This document shows, one piece after another, positions 13,238 through 21,112 of a stretch of DNA of 35,473 nt. Source of the stretch: Chromobacterium vaccinii (lineage in GTDB: Bacteria > Pseudomonadota > Gammaproteobacteria > Burkholderiales > Chromobacteriaceae). The notes beneath the pieces were generated by a model, which saw only the letters and a list, made by a program, of their open reading frames with translations, was not told where the DNA came from and ran no database searches. A program made the translations under genes and the position numbers. The stretch covers positions 1 through 35,473 of the forward strand of contig NZ_JZJL01000049.1 of the NCBI RefSeq assembly GCF_000971335.1. The letters are read 5' to 3'. Each line of letters begins with the position of its first letter. The first letter of the stretch is position 1.

Positions 13238-16039
13238 ATGCATGCTAGAAACCCTCTCCCGCGTACCGGGCGAGACGCCCCCGGCTTGTCTGGCGGTTCG
13301 CAAACGGCGCTTGGCCAGTGGTTCGACCAGTTGAAGGACAGCATCGACTTGCACGACCTGGCGGCCCGGCTGGGCCTGACGCGCCAGGGCAAGGGCAACT
13401 ATCACAGCCCGCATCACCCGGACAGCAGCGCCTCGCTGTCGATCTTCGCCGACGGCCGCGGCTGGAAGGACTGGAGCGGCGACGCCGGCGGCAGCTGCAT
13501 CGACTTGCTGCGCTTCTGCCGGCCGGAGCTGGACACGCCGCTGGCGGCCGCGCGGCTGCTGGGCGACTGGTACGGCATGCCGCAACCGAAACCGGCGATG
13601 AAGGACAAGGCCGCGCCGGCGCGCAAATCCACCCTCGACTACATTGGCGAGCGCTGCCTGGCGCAAGCCGATTCGGCTATGGCCTACCTGGCCGGCCGGG
13701 GCATAGCCGAGGCGGTGATCCGCCGCGCCATCCAGTGCAAGACGCTGGGCTGGAACGATTGGCACAGCGCCAAAGTGGCGGCCGGCGAAGTCGGCCACGG
13801 CGGCGCGGCCGTCGCCTTTCTGGTGCGCAGCGGCGGCCGGCTGGCGGCAGTAGATCTGCGCTATGTCGATCCGGCCCTGAATGGCGGCGTGAAGACGCAA
13901 TGCCAGGGAGAACGCGAGGGCCATGGCTGGTGCAGCGATCCGGCGCGGCTGAAGCGGGCGCGGATGGTGGTGATTGTGGAAAGTCCGATCAATGCCTTGT
14001 CGGTGGAGTGCTGCGCATCATCCGATGTGGCGGCGCTGGCGCTGCGCGGCGTCGGCAACGTGGACAGCATCGACTGGACCGCCTTGCGCGGCAAGCGGGT
14101 GCTAGTGGCGCTGGACCACAGCGACCCGGTCAACCCGGCCACCGGCTTGCGGCCGGGCCTGGCCGCCGCCTGGAAGCTGTCGGAGAAGCTGATTGCCGCC
14201 GACATCGGCCATTTGCTGGTGGACATGCAGGAATGGGACGAAGGCGAGGACATCAACGATGTGCTGCAACGCCATGGCAAGGACGAGCTGACCGCGCGCT
14301 TGCGCAAGCTGGAGCCGTGGCTAGTGCCGGGCATGCCTGGCGGCGGCGAGCGTTTGGAGGGTACGCGGCGGGTGCAGCTGCCGGGCCATGACTTCGCGGT
14401 GTACTGGCGCTTCCGGGTGAAGGAGGATTTCACCCAATACGTGGACGAGTTCAAGACCGACGACGACGGCAAGCGCTCGGAGACCTTGGGCGATCTGTGT
14501 TCCTTCCGCGTGGCCAGCCTGTCGCGGCTGCGCATTCAGAGCCATCTGGCGACGATCAGCGGCGCGGCCGACCATCAGCCGGAAACGGTGTTCGGCATCA
14601 GCGCCCAGCTGGCGCGCCATGGCACGGTGTTGCATCGCGAGGTGGCCACCGACGACAAGCTGTACAACCTGGAATGGTGGAAGGGGCGTTTCGGCGCGAT
14701 CTGGAAGCCCGCGCAGTTCCAGCGCCTGGTCAATCTGATGGAGCGGGCGGCCGACCTGGGCGCGCGCGATGTGGTCAACTTCGTCGGCCTGTCGTGGAAG
14801 GCCGGCGCGCTGGCCGCGCAGGAGGGGCAAGACTGCTATTTCGTGGAGCCGCAGAAGCAATGCCTCTACTACAACCTGACCTTCCCGCGCGGCACCCAGC
14901 AACAGGCGCGGACGGTGATTCAAGCCTATCAGGACACCTTCCGCGACAATGCGGCCGCCATCGTGTTGGTCTGGGGCTTGGGCACCCATCTGAAGAACCT
15001 GCTGGGCTTCTATCCGCACTTCCAGATGCAAGCCGAGAAGGGATCGGGCAAGTCCAAGCTGCTGGAGAGCCTGCAAACCACTTTGGCGTTTCAGGTGCTG
15101 TCCGGGCAGATGCTGAAGACCGACCACCGCCGCCGCGCCTCGGTGTCCTTCACCTCGCAGCCGGTGGGCTGGGATGAATTCTCCAAGCTGCCGAAGACGG
15201 TGCTGTCGGACATCGACGCGCTGCTGCAATCGACCTATCGCTTCGAGTTCACCCGCGTCGGCGCCAGCCTGACACCTTACCTGATGTGCGCGCCGGTGCT
15301 GCTGGCCGGCGAAGAGGTGGACGCGCAAAGCCTGCAATCCAAGCTGTGCCGCAGCAGCCTGTCGAAAGAGCGGCAAGGGGCGATCATTCCGCATGATCTG
15401 CCGGTGTTCCCGCTGTGGCCCTGGCTGCAGTTCCTGGCCGACGTCGAGCCGGCCCGGCTGCGCGATCTGCATCGCCATTACCTGGGCGTGTGCGAGCGGC
15501 ACAGCCGCGCCCCGGCCGGCGACGCCACCGCGCGGCGGATGATGGAGAACTACGCCGCCCTGCTGTGCAGCTGGGCCTTGCTGTGCGAGTTCGCCGACCT
15601 CGACCCTCAACAAGGCGGCTTCATTGAAGACCTGCTGGCCGAGATGAACAGCCACATCGTGGACACCGACGGCAGCCGCCTGCCCTGGGTGTGGATCATG
15701 GAAATCCTGCTGTCCGAGCTGGAGGCCAGGCGCTACGACTACCCGCACTGCTGGGACAGGGTCAAGCATGCCGATGGCCACACCGAAATGGCGCTGTTCA
15801 TCCGGCCCAACCATGTGATGGACCATCTATCGACCGCGCCGCATCTGCGCGCCAAGTTCGACGCGCTGCCGGTGAAGACCGGCCGCATCTTCAAGAACCA
15901 GCTGCTGCAAAGCCCGGTGGTGCTGGCCGACGGCGTCGAGAAGACCATCCACGGCCGCCGCCAGGGCCACCTGACCGCCATCAGCCTGGCGCAACTGGAA
16001 AAGCTGGGCCTGTACGCCGCGCCCGACGTCCAGCCCTAA
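13238..16039 (+). CDS. Satellite primase-helicase (P4 alpha-like)
   Basis: A 933-residue protein that should prime and unwind the element's own origin. Residues of about 25-90 form a CHC2-type primase zinc-finger region (GLTRQGKGNYHSPHHPD...GGSCIDLLRF) in which most cysteines are missing. A Toprim core follows, with E248 (VIVESPINAL) and D293/D296 (ALDHSD). A DUF927-like superfamily-3-type helicase core has Walker A at 602-606 (EKGSGKS, K605) and a Walker B-like WDEF (D646/E647). The last 200 residues may bind the origin, as in P4 alpha (777 residues). AAGGA at 13226-13230 precedes ATG 13238. The iteron cluster lies just downstream, the arrangement expected for a replication module. Confidence 0.9.
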   Translation: MHARNPLPRTGRDAPGLSGGSQTALGQWFDQLKDSIDLHDLAARLGLTRQGKGNYHSPHHPDSSASLSIFADGRGWKDWSGDAGGSCIDLLRFCRPELDTPLAAARLLGDWYGMPQPKPAMKDKAAPARKSTLDYIGERCLAQADSAMAYLAGRGIAEAVIRRAIQCKTLGWNDWHSAKVAAGEVGHGGAAVAFLVRSGGRLAAVDLRYVDPALNGGVKTQCQGEREGHGWCSDPARLKRARMVVIVESPINALSVECCASSDVAALALRGVGNVDSIDWTALRGKRVLVALDHSDPVNPATGLRPGLAAAWKLSEKLIAADIGHLLVDMQEWDEGEDINDVLQRHGKDELTARLRKLEPWLVPGMPGGGERLEGTRRVQLPGHDFAVYWRFRVKEDFTQYVDEFKTDDDGKRSETLGDLCSFRVASLSRLRIQSHLATISGAADHQPETVFGISAQLARHGTVLHREVATDDKLYNLEWWKGRFGAIWKPAQFQRLVNLMERAADLGARDVVNFVGLSWKAGALAAQEGQDCYFVEPQKQCLYYNLTFPRGTQQQARTVIQAYQDTFRDNAAAIVLVWGLGTHLKNLLGFYPHFQMQAEKGSGKSKLLESLQTTLAFQVLSGQMLKTDHRRRASVSFTSQPVGWDEFSKLPKTVLSDIDALLQSTYRFEFTRVGASLTPYLMCAPVLLAGEEVDAQSLQSKLCRSSLSKERQGAIIPHDLPVFPLWPWLQFLADVEPARLRDLHRHYLGVCERHSRAPAGDATARRMMENYAALLCSWALLCEFADLDPQQGGFIEDLLAEMNSHIVDTDGSRLPWVWIMEILLSELEARRYDYPHCWDRVKHADGHTEMALFIRPNHVMDHLSTAPHLRAKFDALPVKTGRIFKNQLLQSPVVLADGVEKTIHGRRQGHLTAISLAQLEKLGLYAAPDVQP

Positions 16040-16064
16040 ACCCAAACCAGCCGCCCTTCCCCTC

Positions 16065-16089
16065 GACAGCCCGCCTTGTGTGGGCTGTC
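16065..16089 (+). terminator. Hairpin after the primase-helicase gene
   Basis: GACAGCCC (16065-16072) pairs perfectly with GGGCTGTC (16082-16089). Only a weak T stretch follows (CACGCTTTG), so termination efficiency is uncertain. Confidence 0.45.
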
Positions 16090-16226
16090 ACGCTTTGCCC
16101 CGTTCAAACTGCGCAACAGCAAACCCTTCCCTACATCAAATATGACAATGGCACGCACAAAACAGCGAGAACGGCCGGCAATCGCCGGTTTCCGCGCCAT
16201 TGGGTGTGGGAGGATGTGAAAAAATT

Positions 16227-16649
16227 CCGTGGATTGCCCCCTCTTCTCCACCTAAGTCATTGATTGTTGAGAACAACCCATCCACGGTTTGCCCTCAGAA
16301 ATCCACGGTTTCGCCTCCCACTTCCACGGTTTGCCCCGATTCTTCCACATCGCCGTTTTACGGCTTCACCCCTCTTCCTCTCTTCTTCTTTTATAAAAAA
16401 CAAAGAGATAGAGAAGGAAAGCAGTGAAAAAGGAAGCAAGAGGCCATCCACGGTTTCGAAGAGCTGCTTAAAAATTAATCCACGGGTTTGCCGGCCGATG
16501 TGGTGGAAATGGTGGATTCGCCCTTCCCTTCGTGGCATTGATTTTATTGAAGTTTCTGACGCACCCACGGAATCGGGGGGCGAGCTGGGGGACAAACCGT
16601 GGATGAAAATCCATTGCAGGACAAGGACTTAGGGGCCGATCCACGGTTT
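16227..16649. repeat. Iteron-type replication origin of the satellite
   Basis: TCCACGGTTT occurs at 16281, 16302, 16323, 16447 and 16640 on the plus strand and at 16594-16603 on the minus strand. A copy with an extra G is at 16479-16489, and partial copies at 16344 and, inverted, at 16227. The first four are spaced exactly 21 bp apart, two helical turns. An AT-rich, purine/pyrimidine-skewed stretch (16371-16440) lies in the middle and could be the unwinding site. The array directly follows the primase-helicase gene. The flanking parts, 16090-16226 and 16650-16985, hold no gene I can support. Confidence 0.8.
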
Positions 16650-16985
16650 CGGAGGGATTTTAGGTGTGCGTGCCTGGCTGGGCGATGGGGAAAACGCGGT
16701 TTACAATCGACTGCTGACGGCCATGAGCAGCCACTCGCACCTTTGACCAAGTGACGCCAGCTAAGCAACTTTTACCTGCCAATGGTTTGAGCTTGAACGG
16801 GATCACCAAACTGTCCATGAAGCTGATGGACCACATTTACGGGCTCGTTGTTATATCAATGCCCTTACGCGCCAAGCGATTGAGCTATAAATTCTGCCAT
16901 CAATAGCAATTGCTATACACTACCGCTCGCATGAAGACTGTTAAATATCAAGACAGTTTGCACGCCCTTTCCTCGGAGATTAAAT

Positions 16986-17597
16986 ATGGATATCAGCCTA
17001 GAGTCTCTAGGCAGTGCGCTGGCAGTTATTGCATCTATTGCTGGCATCGGCTCGTTCTTGGTGAGCCTGAAGAAACCGGACGCAAAAAAAACCACCAACA
17101 CTCCGCTGTCTCAGAACACTACTTCTCAATCGACCAGCGGCCCCAATAGCCCCATTATTGCCAACACTCAAGGCAATGTAACGGTCACTATAAATGCTGG
17201 GAAGTCAAAGCTTGACATTCCGAGCTATGACTTCTCGCTGCAGCCATTTCCAGGCTGGCGCAGAGACCCAGAATTGGGAGCCAAGTTCAACCAGGCAATG
17301 TTTGCGTACTTGGATAAAACAGTCTTTTTGTCGATTACTTTATCCGAGGAAATGACAGAGGATGTTAGTGGGGATAGCGATGCCTACGGCCGGAGAATAT
17401 TTACGGTCCCAAATAATGCAGACGACACCGGCTCTGGAGGGGCGGAGTATCTGATACACCTATCGAAGAACGATAGTTTGCCCTTCGAAATTCGAGACAA
17501 TCTCGCATTGCTGTCAGGGTATTTCAAGATTTACGATATTAACGGCCCGCGACAAGGTTACATGTCCGTGAATCTTCGTCCAGTAAGCGTCGACTAA
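16986..17597 (+). CDS. Membrane-anchored cargo protein of unknown function
   Basis: A 203-residue protein with a single N-terminal membrane segment (about residues 8-27, ALAVIASIAGIGSFLVSL) followed by KKPDAKK, so the bulk probably faces the cytoplasm. Then come a low-complexity Ser/Thr/Asn stretch with SGPNSPIIANTQGNVTVTIN and a domain of about 125 residues with alternating strands. Short NSP-I-x-N-x-QGNVTV motifs of this kind recur in many uncharacterised accessory-region proteins, sometimes next to enzymes or sensors. GGAG (16975-16978) supports ATG 16986. It is AT-richer than the replication genes and lies at the right end of the satellite, a usual cargo position. No function can be assigned. 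Confidence 0.7.
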   Translation: MDISLESLGSALAVIASIAGIGSFLVSLKKPDAKKTTNTPLSQNTTSQSTSGPNSPIIANTQGNVTVTINAGKSKLDIPSYDFSLQPFPGWRRDPELGAKFNQAMFAYLDKTVFLSITLSEEMTEDVSGDSDAYGRRIFTVPNNADDTGSGGAEYLIHLSKNDSLPFEIRDNLALLSGYFKIYDINGPRQGYMSVNLRPVSVD

Positions 17598-17705
17598 AAC
17601 GTAGTCTCAACAAACCACGGTAAGCGATCCTTTGAGCGGCTAACAAAATCCTCCCTTCGTTAAACTTGAAGGTCTGGAAAGGGTCGAAAACTGCTATTTC
17701 AGAAT

Positions 17706-17727
17706 GTGTATATTTTTGCGTATAGAC
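17706..17727 (+). repeat. Right-end pair of diverged integrase arm-like repeats
   Basis: GTGTATATTT (17706-17715) and GCGTATAGAC (17718-17727) resemble GTGTATAGAT, and their 12-bp offset is the same as that of the left pair at 6038 and 6050. This supports the right boundary near 17789. Outside this, 17598-17788 shows nothing else. Confidence 0.5.
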
Positions 17728-17788
17728 GCATTTTTCACATCAATAAAAACAAAATAATAACAATGGCTTAGCATGTCTTTTCGATAGA

Positions 17789-17855
17789 GACTCTGGCACC
17801 ACAAGACATCAAGCGAAGCAGACAACCGCACGGCTCAAGCCCTGCGGTTTTTTGT
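17789..17855 (+). other. Right attachment-like site with second terminator copy
   Basis: GACTCTGGCACCA (17789-17801) copies the end of tRNA-Leu with one G missing. A hairpin follows, AACCGCA (17824-17830) with TGCGGTT (17843-17849), ending in a T run. The 19-bp GGTTTTTTGTTGTCCATTT is identical at 5984-6002 and 17846-17864. The hairpin differs from the left copy by compensating changes, so it is related but not a recent duplication. Confidence 0.65.
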
Positions 17856-18020
17856 TGTCCATTTCTGGCCTGAGCCGCCCTCCCCAACCGGGGCGAGATC
17901 CCATCTCCCTTGTCCCCACCTGCCTCGATGAGGCTGCTCCTATCTGTCCGCCCCTCCACACAATCCGCAACTCACCCTCGCTGTGGAAGTAATGATCTCG
18001 GTGCTTGAGAGCTTTTTCGG

Positions 18021-18058
18021 TAAGCGTTGGGCTTCGTGTTACTCAGCCCAACCTACGG
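18021..18058. repeat. Palindromic intergenic repeat next to the integrase remnant
   Basis: GTTGGGCT (18026-18033) pairs with AGCCCAAC (18045-18052) around an 11-nt loop. It is of the widespread GTAGGTTGGGCT... palindromic type found between genes in many proteobacteria. It ends immediately before the surviving integrase codons, so the break occurred at this element. Confidence 0.6.
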
Positions 18059-18060
18059 CC

Positions 18061-18144
18061 CTGACACACACCATTAAAAATAAGGTACGCGAAGCATACC
18101 GTCATGCTACATATTTAGATGAGAACCGAAATATGATGCGATGA
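18061..18144 (+). pseudogene. 3' remnant of a second P4-type integrase
   Basis: Twenty-seven codons ending in TGA (18142-18144) read LTHTIKNKVREAYRHATYL then DENRNMMR, and align with LAHAERNKVRAAYHRAEYL and EERRKMMQ of the intact integrase at 6160-7353. The His of the catalytic box and the nucleophilic Tyr are kept, but the upstream 350 or so codons are gone and no start exists. This indicates that another element, now decayed, once occupied the same attachment site to the right of the present satellite. Confidence 0.8.
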
Positions 18145-18261
18145 CTAGAAGCTCCATTGAAAATACATATGCAAAAAGAAAAATAGTAATTTACACATCA
18201 AAGCACTAACCAACTCACTTGAAAATTCAATCTCAAAACTGACAATCAAGGAGAAGATTTC

Positions 18262-19197
18262 ATGTGCATGAAAGAAGTAAGGCGTTTCATTCGGCTGTTT
18301 TCCCCTGATTGTTTATTACCATGTTTATGGGAGTCAGAAGAACTCGCACAAGTACAACTTGAGCGCGAAAGATATACCGTATCAAAGGTCGCGAAAGAAT
18401 TCATCACAAGAACCAAAGCAAGCCATTACCTTCTCGCCCGCGAATCTACTAAAAATGAACAAAATGAGGATCAAGAACGGGCCAATACGCTGCTGAAAAA
18501 CATCAACTATACTTGGAATGAGCTATTTGAGCTAGAAACACTAGCCATCAAACTTTCACCTTTACACCTTCTCCCTGCAGTAGCCCCTGAGTTATTCCCT
18601 AATTATTTATCCTCCTCTCCTAGCGAGGAGAAAAAAGATGATGAAATTCGAAATAAAGCATTATTCTCAAAATCAAAAGGACAACATGCCTTCCTGAAAT
18701 CAATAGGTCATGAAAAGGCTGTTGACCGACTTAGACTCCGCCTTCTGATATTCACTTCACTTGTATTTCTCACAGGATTGCTCTACCAAAACCACTATCA
18801 TCCGCTCACAGATTTGCTGGCTTACTCCATGGGATTTGGATTGCTAGGCTCATTCTTCAGCATCCTTCATCGGATTCAAACGATTGGAGGAAAAGAAAGC
18901 GACGAAACGATATCGATGCTAACAAGTGGTTCATGGAGCCTATATCTTTCTTTAGCAAGTGGTATTGTTTCAGGCACTTTAATATACTTCTTCTTTTGCG
19001 GGCATATAGGAGACTCTATTTTCTCCACAAATCTAATTCCATCGCTAGACAAAAGCGGCCTGTTTCATAGCGACAGCTGCAGAATGGCAATATGGGGATT
19101 TATATCAGGATTTTCAGAGCGATTCATTCCTGACTTATTATCAAAACTAGAAAATGGGAGCAGTCAGACAAAGAATCCACAACCCCCTACCAAGTAA
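18262..19197 (+). CDS. AT-rich multi-pass membrane protein, probable remnant-island cargo
   Basis: A 311-residue protein with a long charged cytosolic N-terminal half (about 1-150, rich in Glu and Lys) and membrane segments at about 159-175, 190-210 and 225-245, plus a C-terminal hydrophobic stretch with GFISGFSERFIPDLLSKLE. That G-F-S-E-R-F-x-P-D-L-L ending recurs in uncharacterised bacterial membrane proteins, but no function is known to me. Codon and base use are far more AT-rich than the chromosome. AAGGAG at 18248-18253 supports ATG 18262 (ATG 18268 is possible). It lies right after the integrase remnant, so it probably came with that lost element. A membrane effector of a defence system is one option. 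Confidence 0.75.
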   Translation: MCMKEVRRFIRLFSPDCLLPCLWESEELAQVQLERERYTVSKVAKEFITRTKASHYLLARESTKNEQNEDQERANTLLKNINYTWNELFELETLAIKLSPLHLLPAVAPELFPNYLSSSPSEEKKDDEIRNKALFSKSKGQHAFLKSIGHEKAVDRLRLRLLIFTSLVFLTGLLYQNHYHPLTDLLAYSMGFGLLGSFFSILHRIQTIGGKESDETISMLTSGSWSLYLSLASGIVSGTLIYFFFCGHIGDSIFSTNLIPSLDKSGLFHSDSCRMAIWGFISGFSERFIPDLLSKLENGSSQTKNPQPPTK

Positions 19198-19249
19198 TAT
19201 ATGAACCGTATATTACGACTAAACCCTGCGAAGCCAAACGTTCACCGCG

Positions 19250-19866
19250 CAATGAAAGGCCTTGAGTCCGCTTTGCGGACAAATATTTAGGTGCCGGTTC
19301 CGCCCGGCTGGACGGGTCCATGTCTTTTGCTTCGCCAAAAGAAATGGACGAAAGAAAAGGCGACCCAACAGCGCTGCGAAACCCCGCCCCCAAAACTATT
19401 TTCAAGGAGCCGCCGGAACTAGCCGTGCGCTAACATCGCACGGCGTCGAACAGCCGGCGGCTTAAAACCTTGGAAAGGGCTTCGGAATCGGCTTGCGCTG
19501 ATGGGATAGGGGCAAGTCGGTTCGGTTCAACAATCGGATACGCCCGCGCAATGCAACGCCCGTAAACAGCTGGCACGTTTGCGATGCACCCCAGTCCCTT
19601 CAAGCCTGCCGACGGGTGGCAGGCCCGAGGTTTTAAGCGGCTGCCTGTTTGAGTCCCGCGACGGTAGCGCGGGGCGAGTTCAGCCGCGCCTCGGGCCTGA
19701 CGGGCCCCGGCGGGGAGCCGAAGGCCAGGCTTGCAGGGTGGCCTTTAGGGGTGGAGGGGATATTTGTCCACGCAAATATCCCCTCCCTGCAGCCGGGCAG
19801 CCCCGGCAATCTAAATCATCATCCGCACAGCGGATTCCAAAAAGCGCATAACGGGCAGACCCGCCG
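19250..19866. repeat. Gene-free, highly structured intergenic stretch
   Basis: About 620 bp with no supportable gene but several inverted repeats. CTTTTG/CAAAAG lies at 19324-19341. A nested pair has AGCCGCCGG (19408-19416) with CCGGCGGCT (19454-19462) enclosing GCCGTGCG (19422-19429) with CGCACGGC (19437-19444). A long imperfect pair matches 21 of 25 bases between 19449-19473 and the reverse complement of 19625-19649. A perfect 14-bp stem has GGAGGGGATATTTG (19753-19766) with CAAATATCCCCTCC (19773-19786). Translated, the left part gives the FLSSISFGEAK type of spurious peptide common in repeated intergenic DNA. It may be a repeat family or a structured RNA. Confidence 0.55.
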
Positions 19867-20130
19867 CTACTTATTCGCCTTGTCCAGCAGCCCACCAAAC
19901 ATCTCTGGGTCCACCAAGTCTTTCAACGCAACGCCCAAGGCGTCGGCCAGTGCACCCATATTGTCGATGGAGACATTGCGCTCGCCGCGCTCAATCTCCG
20001 ACACATAGGTTCGGCTCATCCCCGCCTGCAAGGCCAATGCCTCTTGCGACACGTCGTTCAGCCGTCTGGCGATCCGCAGATTGCGGGCGAAAACCGCGCG
20101 GGCGGTTGAGGGTTTCGTTGTGTTTTCCAT
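19867..20130 (-). CDS. XRE-family helix-turn-helix repressor
   Basis: An 87-residue single-domain HTH protein: FARNLRIARRLNDVSQEALALQAGMSRTYVSEIERGERNVSIDNMGALADALGV is a complete Cro/C1-type five-helix fold, followed by LKDLVDPEMF. Such proteins repress their own promoter and a divergent one. It is transcribed away from the DUF1484-like gene at 20402, and the AT-rich stretch between them (20160-20260) is the natural operator region, though I could not define a clear dyad. The ribosome site is poor (GGGG right beside the ATG). Likely a regulator left by a mobile element. No toxin partner is visible. Confidence 0.85.
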   Translation of the reverse strand: MENTTKPSTARAVFARNLRIARRLNDVSQEALALQAGMSRTYVSEIERGERNVSIDNMGALADALGVALKDLVDPEMFGGLLDKANK

Positions 20131-20401
20131 ACCCCGATAGCATCAGCGCTTGCTTGTGCCGAGGCCACACGGTATGATTTGCAAAATGATAACTATAAGT
20201 GACTTTTTGATTGTTATTGATATCTTCATGACACTCATTATGTGCTATGCGCTGCTGTGGCAGCCAGACATGGAGGTGCTTATGCAGAAGACTCCCGTTC
20301 CGTGATTCACAAACGTCTTGCCGCTGTCGCCCTGCCTTGACCACATCTGGAGCCTTGTCCGCCCAAGCACTGCAAGGCTCAATCAAAATGAGGGTTTTGC
20401 C

Positions 20402-20782
20402 ATGCCTAGCATCACCCGCAGTTCGTCGCGCTTCGCGTTCTCCCTGAACAACCAAGCCCCCACGCATCCACCCAGCCTGTTGGCCATGACCCGGCTGCAT
20501 GAAGCCTTTGCCGCCTTGCAGGAGCAGTTGGCCAATAAGGACCAGTCCAAAGTCAGAGAGCCGGCCGCGCGCGTCGCGCATTTATGCCAGGACATCGAGC
20601 AGGCGGTGGTGGAGTCCATCTGCCATCTCGCCCATGGCCAGTTGGGTTTGCAATCCGTGATCGATCTATTGGCTTGCCTGGGCGACGACGTGCGCCTGCC
20701 GTCCAGCCGCATCAAGGAATTGCTGGAGCCGCTGGATAAACGGATGAACCAGTCCCTCACCCTGCTCACCCGCGTGCTGTAA
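20402..20782 (+). CDS. DUF1484-like small helical protein, paralogue of the satellite protein at 12901
   Basis: A 126-residue protein with a basic, disordered N-terminus (first 25 residues) and then four amphipathic helices. REPAARVAHLCQDIEQAV, SICHLAHGQLGLQSVIDLL and SSRIKELLEPLDKR correspond to segments of the satellite's 12901-13227 product in the same order. Function unknown. AGGG (20391-20394) precedes ATG 20402 by 7 bp. The 270 bp before it are AT-rich with no further gene. It lies opposite the XRE repressor and is the best sign that 19867-20782 also derives from a mobile element of the satellite's kind. Confidence 0.75.
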   Translation: MPSITRSSSRFAFSLNNQAPTHPPSLLAMTRLHEAFAALQEQLANKDQSKVREPAARVAHLCQDIEQAVVESICHLAHGQLGLQSVIDLLACLGDDVRLPSSRIKELLEPLDKRMNQSLTLLTRVL

Positions 20783-20825
20783 ACCTTCCTCCATAAAGCC
20801 AGCAACCCGCCGCTTAACTGCGGCT

Positions 20826-21021
20826 GGCTGTTTTGGACTCTGCGATGCGTCGGGCGGTGCAATGCCCGGCGGGAAGGTGACTGTATCGACAGATTTCTAG
20901 CCGGGTATTGCACCCTACACACTGGCTGTTTTGGATTTGGCGATATGCCGAGCGGCGCAATACCCGGCGGCAAGGCAGGGGCATCGACAGGCTTCTGGCC
21001 GGATATTGCACCCTACGCTCT
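20826..21021. repeat. Two tandem 98-bp repeats, each able to fold into a hairpin
   Basis: The unit beginning GGCTGTTTTGGA at 20826 recurs at 20924 with an exact 98-bp period and roughly 80% identity. Inside each unit GCAAT(G/A)CCCGGC faces a reverse-complementary CCGG(G/A)TATTGC about 50 bp later, so each copy makes a long stem. The sequence resembles REP-like elements rather than coding DNA; frames across it on the minus strand simply repeat. Confidence 0.75.
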
Positions 21022-21112
21022 ACATTTACGACACGCCTGCCGCCCCGCCGCCAATGGCCCATAGGCCTGTTTATCGTCATAATCCGCCGTTTCAACCCAA
21101 GCGACGCCGCCC

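Larger units (their letters stand above)
5924..17801 (+). mobile_element. P4-like phage satellite integrated at tRNA-Leu(CAA)
   Basis: Bounds are set by the tRNA 3' end GACTCTGGGCACCA (5910-5923) and a near copy lacking one G, GACTCTGGCACCA (17789-17801), giving about 11.9 kb, close to the 11.6 kb of phage P4. Contents in order: P4-type integrase, a HEPN-motif cargo gene, AlpA regulator, coiled-coil protein, P2-family capsid protein, Ogr/Delta zinc finger, a second zinc finger on the other strand, control region, two small genes, primase-helicase, iteron origin and a cargo gene. Arm-like repeats GTGTATAGAT occur at both ends. No terminase, portal or tail genes are seen, so it should need a P2-like helper. 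The exact right end is uncertain because the repeat is imperfect. Confidence 0.8.

Noticed and set aside
14321-15826. 501-codon open frame antisense to the primase-helicase
   Set aside because: GC-rich codon shadow: low-complexity His/Gln/Arg-rich product with no family look, fully inside a gene with clear motifs on the other strand.
16227-16649. CRISPR array
   Set aside because: The repeats are 10 bp, partly inverted and irregularly spaced after the first four, with no cas genes; iterons explain them better.
19187-19405. 72-codon minus-strand frame containing a FLSSISFGEAK-type peptide
   Set aside because: This peptide type is a known by-product of repeated intergenic hairpins; no ribosome site.
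20814-21095. 93-codon minus-strand frame over the tandem repeats
   Set aside because: The translation merely repeats with the 98-bp DNA period; not protein-like.
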